Assembly: GCF_011927635.1 (NCBI RefSeq)
Contig: NZ_JAATJB010000007.1
Span: 124,001-188,000 of the forward strand
Direction: 5' to 3'
Length of the DNA stretch: 64,000 nucleotides
Origin: Sphingomonas trueperi
Lineage (GTDB): Bacteria > Pseudomonadota > Alphaproteobacteria > Sphingomonadales > Sphingomonadaceae
In this document: in pieces, positions 18,764-26,437 of the stretch
How the letters are laid out: every line of letters starts with the position of its first letter
Position numbering within the stretch: the first letter of the stretch is position 1
Position numbers and translations under genes: made by a program
Notes under the pieces: model-generated
Database searches by the model: none
What the model was told of the DNA's origin: nothing
Seen by the model: the letters and a program-made list of their open reading frames with translations, nothing else

Positions 18764-19506
18764 TGGTCGTCATGCCCTTCGTGTCGCAAGCGAGTAACCT
18801 CGCCATACGCATCGGGCTCCATCAACCCGTTACCGGCAACACTCCGGATCGCCGCAAGGGCTTCGCCGAGCGGCCGATCGTCCAGCACCTCGAAACGATC
18901 CACACGGAAGTCGAGCATGGCCCACACGCCGTTTGCCTGCCGCTCGAACTTGCCGTTGCCATATAGTCGGACGGGAGGACCATAGAGGTAAGGCGCCAAC
19001 TGCCGTGCCAAGGCCCGCTTCATGTGAATGTGGGCGTGATAGGTTTCACCATCCTGCAAAGCCGCGTGGGCGGTTTCGTCCTTGCCGCCGATCCGCACGA
19101 TCTGCCCCTGCAAGGTCGTGCTTTCCCGAAAGGCCGGCAAGGTGATCTGCTTCGGCCGATCACGCCCGACGAAAGGCACTACGATTTCGCCGTCGACGGA
19201 TCGCGTGAGGGTCGCCACGGCGTTGTCGTTCACCAGCAATTCTTCCAGGGCCTTCTGCGCCTGAAGTGCATCCTTGGGCGCGTTGCCGACGCGCACGCCG
19301 TTCAAACGCGTTTCAACTTTCGGCGCATCGACAGCATCGACCTGATGCACCAGCTTGGCGCTGCCCGCGTCGAGGCGAACGAAGTGCGTATGCTCGGCAT
19401 GCCCGAGCAGCTTCGCAAGTGCGCTCAGATATTCTGCAAGCCGGGCCATGGGCATGGTTTCCGGCGTGAACGCATCAATGCGGAAGACATATTCTACCGG
19501 TTCCAC
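18760..19506 (-). CDS. Unknown protein coupled to the PIN-domain gene
   Basis: This 248-aa protein has no signal peptide and no membrane segment, and I do not recognise its family. Its start MEPVEYVFRIDAFTPETMPM is followed by a helical stretch (ARLAEYLSALAKLLG). A middle portion follows, rich in charged residues. The C-terminal half, with QIVRIGGKDETAHAALQD, YHAHIHMKRALARQL and WAMLDFRVDRFEV, looks beta-rich. It precedes the PIN gene with a 4-bp ATGA overlap, the position an antitoxin takes in vapBC. It is about three times longer than usual antitoxins and has no evident RHH, AbrB or Phd fold. The antitoxin role is an inference. Confidence 0.75.
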   Translation of the reverse strand: MEPVEYVFRIDAFTPETMPMARLAEYLSALAKLLGHAEHTHFVRLDAGSAKLVHQVDAVDAPKVETRLNGVRVGNAPKDALQAQKALEELLVNDNAVATLTRSVDGEIVVPFVGRDRPKQITLPAFRESTTLQGQIVRIGGKDETAHAALQDGETYHAHIHMKRALARQLAPYLYGPPVRLYGNGKFERQANGVWAMLDFRVDRFEVLDDRPLGEALAAIRSVAGNGLMEPDAYGEVTRLRHEGHDDQ

Positions 19507-19556
19507 GGCCGCCTCCCTTCTGCTGCCGAACCGCCGCCCATCGCGACGCCTGCAAC

Positions 19557-19590
19557 GTAATCACCAATTCTCTACAGCGAAAGTGGTTAC
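19557..19590. promoter_or_regulatory. Imperfect inverted repeat upstream of the PIN module
   Basis: GTAATCAC (19557-19564) and GTGGTTAC (19583-19590) form a 7-of-8 inverted repeat with an 18-nt spacer. It lies 50-85 bp upstream of the 248-aa gene's start, in a locally AT-richer stretch. Its position suits an autoregulatory operator for the coupled pair. No clear -35/-10 pair was found, and a chance occurrence cannot be excluded. Confidence 0.3.
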
Positions 19591-19665
19591 GGTGTTCTGA
19601 GTAGAGCCTCCCAAACCCACGTTGGGGTCAACTGGCCCAGCCTCACATGCCCGCCTCCAGGGGCG

Positions 19666-20184
19666 CTACGGGCTCGGCGGCGCCTCCACCAACCGGATCG
19701 ACAGGGGGCGGTCGACGATCACCTCATGATCGGACATGCCAAGATGACCATAGGTGCCACGATACTGGGTACGCCGTCCGACGAAGGTCACCTCGTACAC
19801 GGCCCCCTCCTCACCCATGAACGCGCCTTGCGTGAACCAAATCCGCTCGCCAGGCGCCGCATCCGAACAGTCAGCGACAGGCTTTGGGCAGAAGCGCTGC
19901 CCTTCAAATTCGTTGCGCCACAGCCCGCGCCATAAACGGGATTGCTCCATGCGAACGCACCTATCGGTCGGTCCACTCTCGACCACGGCGGTGTCGCCAA
20001 ACTTCACCTCGCGTGCGCACGGAAACGGCCGGCCGGGCTTCCCCACACCGGTTCTGGCAATCTCCTGATCGACCGGATCGAGATACGCTTCCGGCGGCAG
20101 CCGGTCGAGCGGTCCGACATGAAAGCCGCCGGGCACGATCAGGCCGCAAACCACGACAAGCACGAAGCTAGCGATCTTCCCCAT
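19666..20184 (-). CDS. Exported protein of unknown function
   Basis: This 172-aa protein starts MGKIASFVLVVVCGLIVPGG, a likely signal peptide or membrane anchor. Cysteines occur in RPFPCAREVKFG, TDRCVRMEQSR, RFCPKPVADCSD, which could form disulfides. ATG 20184 is preferred over the frame's first start at 20220 because the hydrophobic N-terminus begins there. I do not recognise the family. It is a single gene, 53 bp upstream of the 3' end of the RamB/ScfR-type gene's frame. Confidence 0.65.
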   Translation of the reverse strand: MGKIASFVLVVVCGLIVPGGFHVGPLDRLPPEAYLDPVDQEIARTGVGKPGRPFPCAREVKFGDTAVVESGPTDRCVRMEQSRLWRGLWRNEFEGQRFCPKPVADCSDAAPGERIWFTQGAFMGEEGAVYEVTFVGRRTQYRGTYGHLGMSDHEVIVDRPLSIRLVEAPPSP

Positions 20185-20237
20185 GCGCGTCTCCCCCGTG
20201 TACGCAGAATATCCGCGCAATCGGGCACCTCAAGCCC

Positions 20238-21620
20238 TCAATCCCCCGCAAACCCAAACGCCGTAACCCCGCGCTCCCGCTCGCTCCCCGCCACCGCCCG
20301 GCCCGCAGGCGCCGCCGAGCGCTGCGGACATGCCAGCCGCGTACACGCCCGGCACCCCAGCCCGATCGGCGCCGCCCGCCCCGCCAGGTCCACGCCGCGC
20401 GCCGCCGCCAGCGTCCCCGCCTCCGCCGCCGGCAGGCCCAGCGCGATCACGAAGCGCGGGCGCACGCCGCCGGGCGCACCCCCATGCGGATGCACGCAGC
20501 GCGCGATGGTGAAGGCGCGCGCGCCGTCCTCCAGCTCGACCAGCTGCACCGCCGTCTCGTCGGTCCGCGCAAAGGCGTCATAGGCGTTCCACAAGGGGCA
20601 CGGCACCGCCGCCTCGACCAGCGCCGATCCGCTGGCGCCGGCATAGCGCTTGGAGACCTGCCCCGCGCGATCGAACCGCATCAGGAAGAAGCTCAGCCCC
20701 CGCGCACCCACCCGCTGCAGCGTCGTCAGCCGGTGCGCGACCTGGGACGCGCTCGCGCCGAAGCGCCGCTGGAGCAGCTCCAGGTCATAGCCGCTGGCCT
20801 CGCACGCGCGCAGGAAGCGGGCATAGGGCATCATCACCGCGGCGGCGAAATAGGCGGTGAGGTGCCGGCGGAACAGCCGTGCGGCCACCCGGTCGAGTTC
20901 GGCGCCGCGGACCAGCGCCTCGATCTCGTCGCGCGCCTCCACCGCCAGCTGCTCGGCCAGCGCAAAGGCGCGCGCGCTGGGATCGAGCGCCTCGGAAAGC
21001 TGCAACTGCCGCGCATGGAGGTCGAGCCGCTTGAGCGTATCGACCATCACCTCGGCGGGCAGGATGCGCACGGCGAGCTGGTGTTTCACCCGCAGCCGCT
21101 CGGCCATCGCGCCATAGGGATCGCCGGCCATGCGCAGTTCGTCGGCCAGCGCCTCGCCGGCGGCGTCGAGATCGGCGAAATGGTTGCGCCAGCGCTCGAT
21201 CGCGCGGCGGACCTGGGGGCCGGGATCCTGCGCGGCGCCGGGGGCGAGCATGGCGCTGCCGCCGCCCATCCGGTCATAGGCGCGGGCAAAGGCCTCGGCC
21301 CCGTCGGGCGCGCCGGCCAGCCATTCCTCGAGCTGGTGGCGATCGATGGCAAGGTCGGCGAACAGCGGGTCGGCCAGCCGCCGCCGCAGCGCCTCGGCCC
21401 CGCCGCCGGGCTCGGCCGCGGCGAGGCGGCGGGGATCGAAGTCATAGGTCTCGGCCAGCTTGAGCATCAGCGCGGCGGAGATCGGCCGCTGGTTGCGCTC
21501 GACCAGGTTGAGATAGCTGGGCGAAATCTCCAGCGCCTCCGCCATCGCCGCCTGGGTGACGGCGAGCTGGAAGCGCAGCCGGCGGATGGCGTGCCCGGCG
21601 AAGAGTTTGCGTTCGGCCAT
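20238..21620 (-). CDS. RamB/ScfR-type short-chain fatty acyl regulator (XRE HTH, IrrE-like, DUF2083)
   Basis: This 460-aa transcription regulator has an N-terminal XRE helix-turn-helix (IRRLRFQLAVTQAAMAEALE, then ISPSYLNLVERNQRPI). A central IrrE-like (DUF955) segment follows, with a C-terminal DUF2083 region including GARGLSFFLMRFDRAGQVSK and Cys-containing blocks (CRACTRLACPQR). This architecture is that of RamB in Corynebacterium and of the short-chain fatty acyl-CoA regulators of alphaproteobacteria, which control acetate and propionate use. It is divergent from isocitrate lyase across a 439-bp region with candidate operators, so it probably controls aceA. The canonical HExxH of IrrE peptidases is not evident. 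ATG 21620 is chosen; codons upstream run into a repeat. Confidence 0.88.
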   Translation of the reverse strand: MAERKLFAGHAIRRLRFQLAVTQAAMAEALEISPSYLNLVERNQRPISAALMLKLAETYDFDPRRLAAAEPGGGAEALRRRLADPLFADLAIDRHQLEEWLAGAPDGAEAFARAYDRMGGGSAMLAPGAAQDPGPQVRRAIERWRNHFADLDAAGEALADELRMAGDPYGAMAERLRVKHQLAVRILPAEVMVDTLKRLDLHARQLQLSEALDPSARAFALAEQLAVEARDEIEALVRGAELDRVAARLFRRHLTAYFAAAVMMPYARFLRACEASGYDLELLQRRFGASASQVAHRLTTLQRVGARGLSFFLMRFDRAGQVSKRYAGASGSALVEAAVPCPLWNAYDAFARTDETAVQLVELEDGARAFTIARCVHPHGGAPGGVRPRFVIALGLPAAEAGTLAAARGVDLAGRAAPIGLGCRACTRLACPQRSAAPAGRAVAGSERERGVTAFGFAGD

Positions 21621-21640
21621 CGTGTTCCTTCCCTGAAATT

Positions 21641-21659
21641 CCTCCCCGGTACGGGGAGG
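21641..21659. repeat. Short G/C palindrome
   Basis: CCTCCCCG (21641-21648) and CGGGGAGG (21652-21659) form a perfect 8-bp stem with a 3-nt loop just upstream of the regulator start. It belongs to the same loosely related set of C4/G4 palindromes seen elsewhere in the window. Confidence 0.6.
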
Positions 21660-21737
21660 GGGACCATGCGCAGCATGGTGGAGGGGCCGCGCCGCGGGCG
21701 CGGTGGTTCCGGTCCAACCTCCACCCGCCCCGCCACC

Positions 21738-21830
21738 GTCATCCCGGCGAAAGCCGGGATCCATTCGCCTGTCCGTCACCCCTCCTGCCGCGCCGGAGCG
21801 ACAATGGATCCCGGCTTCCGCCGGGATGAC
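21738..21830. repeat. Inverted pair of a dispersed 28-bp palindromic repeat
   Basis: The unit at 21738-21765 begins GTCATCCCGGC and ends CCGGGATCCATT. It recurs in inverted orientation at 21803-21830, matching in 27 of 28 positions, with the only difference in the loop. Each unit is itself a hairpin (CATCCCGGC/GCCGGGAT). This type of GTCATCCCGGC element is familiar as a dispersed repeat in alphaproteobacteria. In this window I saw it only here. The paired layout resembles a REP doublet (REPIN). Confidence 0.8.
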
Positions 21831-21914
21831 AGCTGGAAGGTCGGCGCCTTCTCACTGCGACTTTCCTACACCCCTAGTTCTTGATACGTTCTCATCAAAG
21901 GGCCACAGCCCATA

Positions 21915-21929
21915 TGTAAATACTTTACA
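21915..21929. promoter_or_regulatory. Perfect palindrome TGTAAA-TAC-TTTACA, candidate operator
   Basis: A perfect 6-bp inverted repeat with a 3-nt centre lies in the AT-richer part of the divergent regulator/aceA intergenic region, about 130 bp before aceA. Dyads of this size fit a dimeric regulator such as the adjacent RamB/ScfR-type protein, but the binding protein is inferred. Confidence 0.45.
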
Positions 21930-22004
21930 CCACAACAAGGAGGCCCCGCAACCCGCCACACACCCACACCCTGCACGAACCCGACGTTGAATTCCCCACC
22001 TGCG

Positions 22005-22017
22005 CAAACTTTGCCAA
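22005..22017 (+). promoter_or_regulatory. RamB-like site CAAACTTTGCCAA upstream of aceA
   Basis: The 13-mer lies 43 bp before the aceA start. As I recall it, RamB of Corynebacterium binds motifs of the type AAACTTTGCAAA, and this sequence differs at few positions. The adjacent divergent gene encodes a RamB-type protein, which makes the assignment plausible but unproven. Confidence 0.4.
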
Positions 22018-22059
22018 CTTATGCACACAAGGTTCAGCCAGTCAGTCAAGGAATTCACA

Positions 22060-23349
22060 ATGCCCCAGTCGCTTGGTTTCGAGGATCTCGTCCCCGCCCC
22101 CGCCGGGCGATTCGACGGCATCCAGCGCCCCTACACCGCCGCCGATGTCGCCAAGCTGCGCGGCTCGCTGCCGGTGGAGCATACGCTGGCCCGCCGCGGC
22201 GCGCTCAAGCTGTGGGAACTGCTGCGCACCGAGGACTATGTCCATGCGCTGGGCGCACTCTCCGGCAACCAGGCGATGCAGATGGTCCGCGCCGGATTGA
22301 AGGCGATCTATCTGTCGGGCTGGCAGGTCGCGGCGGATGCCAATACCGCCGGGCAGATGTACCCCGATCAGTCGCTCTACCCGGCCAATGCCGGGCCGGA
22401 GCTGGCGCGGCGGATCAACGCGACGCTCCAGCGCGCCGACCAGATCGAGCATCTGGAAGGCGGCGCGACGCGCGACTGGTTCGCGCCGATCGTCGCCGAT
22501 GCCGAAGCCGGGTTCGGCGGGCCGCTCAACTGCTTCGAGATCATGAAGGCGTATATCGCGGCGGGTGCGGCGGGCGTGCATTATGAGGACCAGCTCGCCA
22601 GCGAGAAGAAGTGCGGCCACTTGGGCGGCAAGGTGTTGATCCCCACCCAGGCCCACATCCGCAACCTCGATGCGGCGCGGCTGGCGGCGGATGTGTGCGG
22701 CGTCCCCACGGTGATCTGCGCCCGCACCGATGCGGAATCGGCGAAGCTGATCACCTCGGACGTGGACGAACGCGACCACGAGTTCCTCACCGGCGAGCGG
22801 ACACCCGAGGGGTTCTTCCGCCTGAAGGAGGGAACGGGGGTCGACCATTGCATCCAGCGCGGGCTGGCCTTTGCGTCCCATGCCGACCTGCTGTGGTGGG
22901 AAACCTCGAAGCCCAATCTCGACGACGCCCGCCGCTTCGCCGAGGCGATCAAGAAGCAGCATCCGAACAAGATGCTGGCCTATAACTGCTCGCCCAGCTT
23001 CAACTGGGAGAAGAATCTCGACAAGGACGATATCGCCCGCTTCCAGCGCGAGATCGGCGCGATGGGGTACAAGTTCCAGTTCGTCACCCTCGCCGGCTTC
23101 CACAGCCTCAACTACGGCATGTACGAGCTGGCGCGCGGCTATCGGGACCGCGGCATGGCGGCCTATTCGGAGCTGCAGCAGGCCGAGTTCGCGGCGGAGG
23201 CCGAGGGCTATACCGCGACGCGCCACCAGCGCGAGGTCGGCACCGGCTATTTCGACGCGATCGCCCAGACCGTGGCGGGGGGCGCCAGCTCCACCACCGC
23301 GCTCGCCGAGAGCACCGAAGCCGCCCAATTCACCAGCGAAGCAGCGTAA
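22060..23349 (+). CDS. aceA: Isocitrate lyase AceA
   Basis: This 429-aa enzyme cleaves isocitrate to glyoxylate and succinate, the first step of the glyoxylate shunt. The signature [10 protein letters not shown] with the catalytic Cys lies near residue 185. Other family blocks are [36 protein letters not shown] and [15 protein letters not shown] 22060 is chosen, with AAGGA about 8 nt upstream. Thirteen in-frame upstream codons are not needed. No malate synthase is in the window. It is probably regulated by the divergent RamB/ScfR-type gene. A 51-codon gene follows after 14 bp. Confidence 0.96.
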   Translation: MPQSLGFEDLVPAPAGRFDGIQRPYTAADVAKLRGSLPVEHTLARRGALKLWELLRTEDYVHALGALSGNQAMQMVRAGLKAIYLSGWQVAADANTAGQMYPDQSLYPANAGPELARRINATLQRADQIEHLEGGATRDWFAPIVADAEAGFGGPLNCFEIMKAYIAAGAAGVHYEDQLASEKKCGHLGGKVLIPTQAHIRNLDAARLAADVCGVPTVICARTDAESAKLITSDVDERDHEFLTGERTPEGFFRLKEGTGVDHCIQRGLAFASHADLLWWETSKPNLDDARRFAEAIKKQHPNKMLAYNCSPSFNWEKNLDKDDIARFQREIGAMGYKFQFVTLAGFHSLNYGMYELARGYRDRGMAAYSELQQAEFAAEAEGYTATRHQREVGTGYFDAIAQTVAGGASSTTALAESTEAAQFTSEAA

Positions 23350-23363
23350 AGGAGAGTATTGCC

Positions 23364-23519
23364 ATGTCGAACGAACCGCAGCGCAGCCGCGCCGTCTTTT
23401 CCACCGAGGATTTCCGCCTGCTCCGCGAGGCCGTCGGGGCCCATCTGCAGGCGGTGAAGGACAAGCCGGAATCGGTGAAGTTCTCGAACCTCTACCACCG
23501 TTTGGGCCGCGTGGCCTGA
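23364..23519 (+). CDS. Small 51-aa protein downstream of aceA
   Basis: ATG 23364 to TGA 23519 encodes 51 residues, starting MSNEPQRSRAVFSTEDFRLL and ending NLYHRLGRVA. A strong AAGGAGAG lies 7 nt before the ATG, and the gene starts 14 bp after aceA, so it is probably cotranscribed. It is soluble, helical-looking (DFRLLREAVGAHLQAVKDK), without signal peptide or Cys. I do not recognise the family. The good ribosome site, its place in the operon and the hairpin just after it support a real gene. Confidence 0.7.
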   Translation: MSNEPQRSRAVFSTEDFRLLREAVGAHLQAVKDKPESVKFSNLYHRLGRVA

Positions 23520-23541
23520 CGTCTTTCCTGGGGAGGAAAGG

Positions 23542-23575
23542 ATGCCCGCCGGAGCTCAAGCCGGCGGGCATTTCC
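23542..23575 (+). terminator. Hairpin terminator after aceA and the small gene
   Basis: ATGCCCGCCGG (23542-23552) and CCGGCGGGCAT (23561-23571) form a perfect 11-bp stem with an 8-nt loop, followed by TTTCC. The T-tail is short, so it may be a weak terminator or serve both converging transcripts (aceA and the transporter gene ending at 23580). Confidence 0.65.
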
Positions 23576-23579
23576 GCGC

Positions 23580-25043
23580 TCAGTCGGCCCGCGCGCCGAG
23601 CTGCGCCAGCCGGGCGGCATGCTCGGCCTTGCCGAAGGGGAAGCGCCGGTAGAAGAACGCCGCGATGGCGCCGAGCAGCAGGTAGACGGCGCAGAAGATC
23701 AGCGTGAACCGGTCGATCACGCCCTCCGGCACCGTCCCCGGCTTGGCGCCGTCGGGGAAGCCCGAGAAGCTGAGGATCAGCCCGGTGAGGAAGATGCCGA
23801 GCCCGCTCGAGCATTTCTGGACGAAGAAGAAGCCGGCGAAGAACACCCCTTCCGAACGCCGGCCGGTCTCGACTTCGCTATGCTCGACCACGTCGGCCAG
23901 CATCGAGGCACCGAGCATGGTCGAGGAGACCGCGAAGGTCGCATTGACGGTGAAGATGGCGAACAGCACCGGCAGCAGCAGCGGGTCTCCCGGCGCCGGG
24001 AACAGGCCGACGAGGCGGAGGACATAGGGTGCCACGAGCAGCAGAACGGCGAACACCATCGCCATCGTCGCCGCCCGGGGCTTGCCCATCCGGCGGGCCA
24101 GTCTCGGCGCCAGAAGGAAGGCGAAGACGACGCCCAGAAACAGCGTCGCGCCGAGCAGCTGGAAGGCGAGGTTCCCGAAGCGCCAGACATGGGCATAGAG
24201 ATAGTTGGACATCGAGAAGCTGATGCCCTGCGCGACGAAATAGCTGAGCGCCGCGGTCATCAGTACCAGGAAGGCCGGGTTGCGCAGCGTGGCGAACAGC
24301 TCGGCGATGCTCTGGCGCAGCGGCTGGGGTTCGATCTCCACCGGCGGCAAGTTCTTGATCTCGCGGTGCGTGCCCAGCGCCGAGCCGAGGATCGCCACCA
24401 CCATCAGCGCCGCCCCGCCGATGGCGAAGCCCGGATAACCGGCGCGGTCGAACTGGCCGTGCGGCTGGCCCGCCCGTTCGGCGAGGAACCAGCCATAGGA
24501 GAGCATCAGCATCGCCATGCCCCCGCCCCAGCCGAACAGGAAGCGATAGGCCATGATCCGAGTACGCTCCTCGTAATCGGACGAGAGCTCGGGGCTCAGC
24601 GCCTGCGACGGCACCTCGAAGGCGGAGACCGCCGTTCGCACCACCACAGCGGTGACGAACAGCCAGCCGAGCAGCGCGCTCTGGCTCCATGCCGGCGGAT
24701 TCCACAGGAACAGCCAGCCGACCGCGATCGGCAGCCAGGCGGCATACATCCAGGGATGGCGGCGGCCCCAGCGGCTCCGCGTCCGGTCCGAAAGCATGCC
24801 GATCGCCGGATCGACGAACGCGTCGAACAGCAGTGCGCACATGATCACGAAGCCGACCTGCGCGGCAGGCAGCCCCACCACCTGATTGTAGAACAGCAGC
24901 AGGAAGGTGACGAAGCAGAAGTCCTTCACGCCGTACGCCGCGGCACCGAAGCCATAGGCAAGCATCGTCGGCGTCGCCACGCGCCGGCTCGGCGGTACGG
25001 GCGGGGTTTCGGCGGTGCGACCGGCCATCAATCCATTCTCCAT
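23580..25043 (-). CDS. MFS transporter, glycoside-pentoside-hexuronide:cation symporter type
   Basis: This 487-aa protein has about twelve hydrophobic segments. Its loop SDRTRSRWGRRHPWM after the second helix is typical of the GPH/MFS_2 family, as are the start LAYGFGAAAYGVKDFCFVTF and the DAFVDPAIGMLSDRT block. Family members import sugars or glycosides with Na+ or H+. The substrate cannot be inferred, as no glycosidase gene adjoins it. ATG 25043 or 25028 are possible starts. It is divergent from the acyl-CoA dehydrogenase gene. Confidence 0.87.
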   Translation of the reverse strand: MENGLMAGRTAETPPVPPSRRVATPTMLAYGFGAAAYGVKDFCFVTFLLLFYNQVVGLPAAQVGFVIMCALLFDAFVDPAIGMLSDRTRSRWGRRHPWMYAAWLPIAVGWLFLWNPPAWSQSALLGWLFVTAVVVRTAVSAFEVPSQALSPELSSDYEERTRIMAYRFLFGWGGGMAMLMLSYGWFLAERAGQPHGQFDRAGYPGFAIGGAALMVVAILGSALGTHREIKNLPPVEIEPQPLRQSIAELFATLRNPAFLVLMTAALSYFVAQGISFSMSNYLYAHVWRFGNLAFQLLGATLFLGVVFAFLLAPRLARRMGKPRAATMAMVFAVLLLVAPYVLRLVGLFPAPGDPLLLPVLFAIFTVNATFAVSSTMLGASMLADVVEHSEVETGRRSEGVFFAGFFFVQKCSSGLGIFLTGLILSFSGFPDGAKPGTVPEGVIDRFTLIFCAVYLLLGAIAAFFYRRFPFGKAEHAARLAQLGARAD

Positions 25044-25166
25044 CAGCCACCCCGATACAGACGCCGCGCACCTGCCGCAAACGAAACACTTTGGAAGATC
25101 GGGTATGGCTTGCAGGGCACCATTACGATGCTATACCTGCCGGAAATTAGAACTGAGAGGATGGCC

Positions 25167-26312
25167 ATGGCCCTCGAACCCGAGCTGTTCGACGCGCTGA
25201 TCGACACGGTCCGCCGCTTCGTCGCCGAGCGGCTGCGCCCGCTCGAGGCCGAGGTGGAGGCGGCGGATGCGATCCCGGACGCGATCGTCGAGGAGATGAA
25301 GGCGCTCGGCCTGTTCGGGCTTTCGATCGCCGAGGAACATGGCGGCCTTGGGCTGACCATGGCCGAGGAAGCTCGAGTGGCGATCGAGTTGGGACGCACC
25401 ACGCCGGCCTTCCGCTCGGCCTTCGGCACCAATGTCGGCATCGGCAGCCAGGGACTGGTGATCGCCGGCACGCCGGAACAGAAGGCGCACTGGCTGCCGA
25501 GGATCGCCCGCGGCGAGATCATCACCAGCTTCGCGCTGACCGAGCCGGACGTCGGCTCGGACTCTGGCGCGGTGAAGACCCGCGCGGTGCGCGACGGCGA
25601 CGTGTACCGGCTGAGCGGCACCAAGCGCTACATCACCAATGCCGACAAGGCGCAGCTGTTCACCGTAATGGCGCGCACCGGCGAGGAAGCGGGCGGACGC
25701 GGTGTCTCCGCCTTCCTGGTGCCGCGCGACCTGCCCGGCGTGTCGATCGGCGAGCCCGAGAAGAAGATGGGCCAGAAGGGCGCGCGCGTCGCCGATGTGA
25801 TCTTCGAGGATGTGCCGGTGCCCGTCGAGAATCGGCTTGGCGCGGAGGGCGAAGGCTTCCGGATCGCGATGCAGGTGCTCGATCGCGGACGGCTGCACAT
25901 CGCCGCGGTGTGCGTTGGCGTCGCAGAGCGGCTGATCGCCGACTGCGTCGCCTATGCCAGCGAGCGCAAGCAGTTCGGCAAGCCGATCGCCGAGCACCAG
26001 CTGATCCAGGCGATGCTGGCGGATTCCAAGACCGAAACGCTCGCCGCGCGCGCGCTGGTGCTGGAGACGGCGGCGTCGAAGGATGCGAGGGCGAACACGA
26101 CGATGGAGGCCGCGGCGGCCAAGTACTTCGCCAGCGAGATGGTCGGCCGCGTCGCCGATCGCGCCGTGCAGATCTTCGGTGGCGCCGGCTATATCGCCGA
26201 TTACGGGATCGAGCGGCTGTACCGCGACGTGCGGCTGTTCCGGATCTACGAGGGCACCAGCCAGATCCAGCAGCTGATCATCGCCCGCGAGACGCTGAAG
26301 CGGGGTGGATGA
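25167..26312 (+). CDS. Acyl-CoA dehydrogenase
   Basis: This flavoenzyme of about 381 aa catalyses alpha,beta-dehydrogenation of acyl-CoA in beta-oxidation or amino-acid breakdown. Family signatures are FALTEPDVGSDSGAVKTRA, GTKRYITNADKA, YASERKQFGKPIAEHQLIQ and the C-terminal QIFGGAGYIADYGIERLYRD with RIYEGTSQIQQLIIARE. The likely catalytic Glu is in the RIYEGTS segment. ATG 25167 is preferred over 25161 because GAGAGG at 25155-25160 gives it a 6-nt spacing. An SDR gene follows on the same strand after a 125-bp palindromic repeat, suggesting a shared fatty-acid or branched-chain pathway. Confidence 0.93.
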   Translation: MALEPELFDALIDTVRRFVAERLRPLEAEVEAADAIPDAIVEEMKALGLFGLSIAEEHGGLGLTMAEEARVAIELGRTTPAFRSAFGTNVGIGSQGLVIAGTPEQKAHWLPRIARGEIITSFALTEPDVGSDSGAVKTRAVRDGDVYRLSGTKRYITNADKAQLFTVMARTGEEAGGRGVSAFLVPRDLPGVSIGEPEKKMGQKGARVADVIFEDVPVPVENRLGAEGEGFRIAMQVLDRGRLHIAAVCVGVAERLIADCVAYASERKQFGKPIAEHQLIQAMLADSKTETLAARALVLETAASKDARANTTMEAAAAKYFASEMVGRVADRAVQIFGGAGYIADYGIERLYRDVRLFRIYEGTSQIQQLIIARETLKRGG

Positions 26313-26315
26313 GCA

Positions 26316-26429
26316 AACCCTCTCCCCACCGGGGAGAGGGTTGGGAGAGGGGCAGTCGGACACACGAGCAACAGGGCCGGATTGGAGGGACTGCCCCTCT
26401 CCCCGGCCCTCTCCCCGGAGGGGAGAGGG
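26316..26429. repeat. Nested G/C palindromes between acyl-CoA dehydrogenase and SDR genes
   Basis: A perfect 12-bp stem lies at 26316-26327 / 26331-26342 (AACCCTCTCCCC and its complement). A 12-bp inverted repeat lies at 26346-26357 / 26389-26400 (AGAGGGGCAGTC and GACTGCCCCTCT). A 10-bp stem lies at 26407-26416 / 26420-26429, identical to the one at 16059-16081. The last stem's GGGGAGAGGG arm ends 8 nt before the SDR start codon and so also supplies its ribosome-binding purines. Confidence 0.85.
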
Positions 26430-26437
26430 AGTTTGGC

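Noticed and set aside
15946..26429. CRISPR array from repeated G/C elements
   Set aside because: Repeats are palindromic, few, irregularly spaced by kilobases and lie at gene ends; no spacer structure or cas genes.
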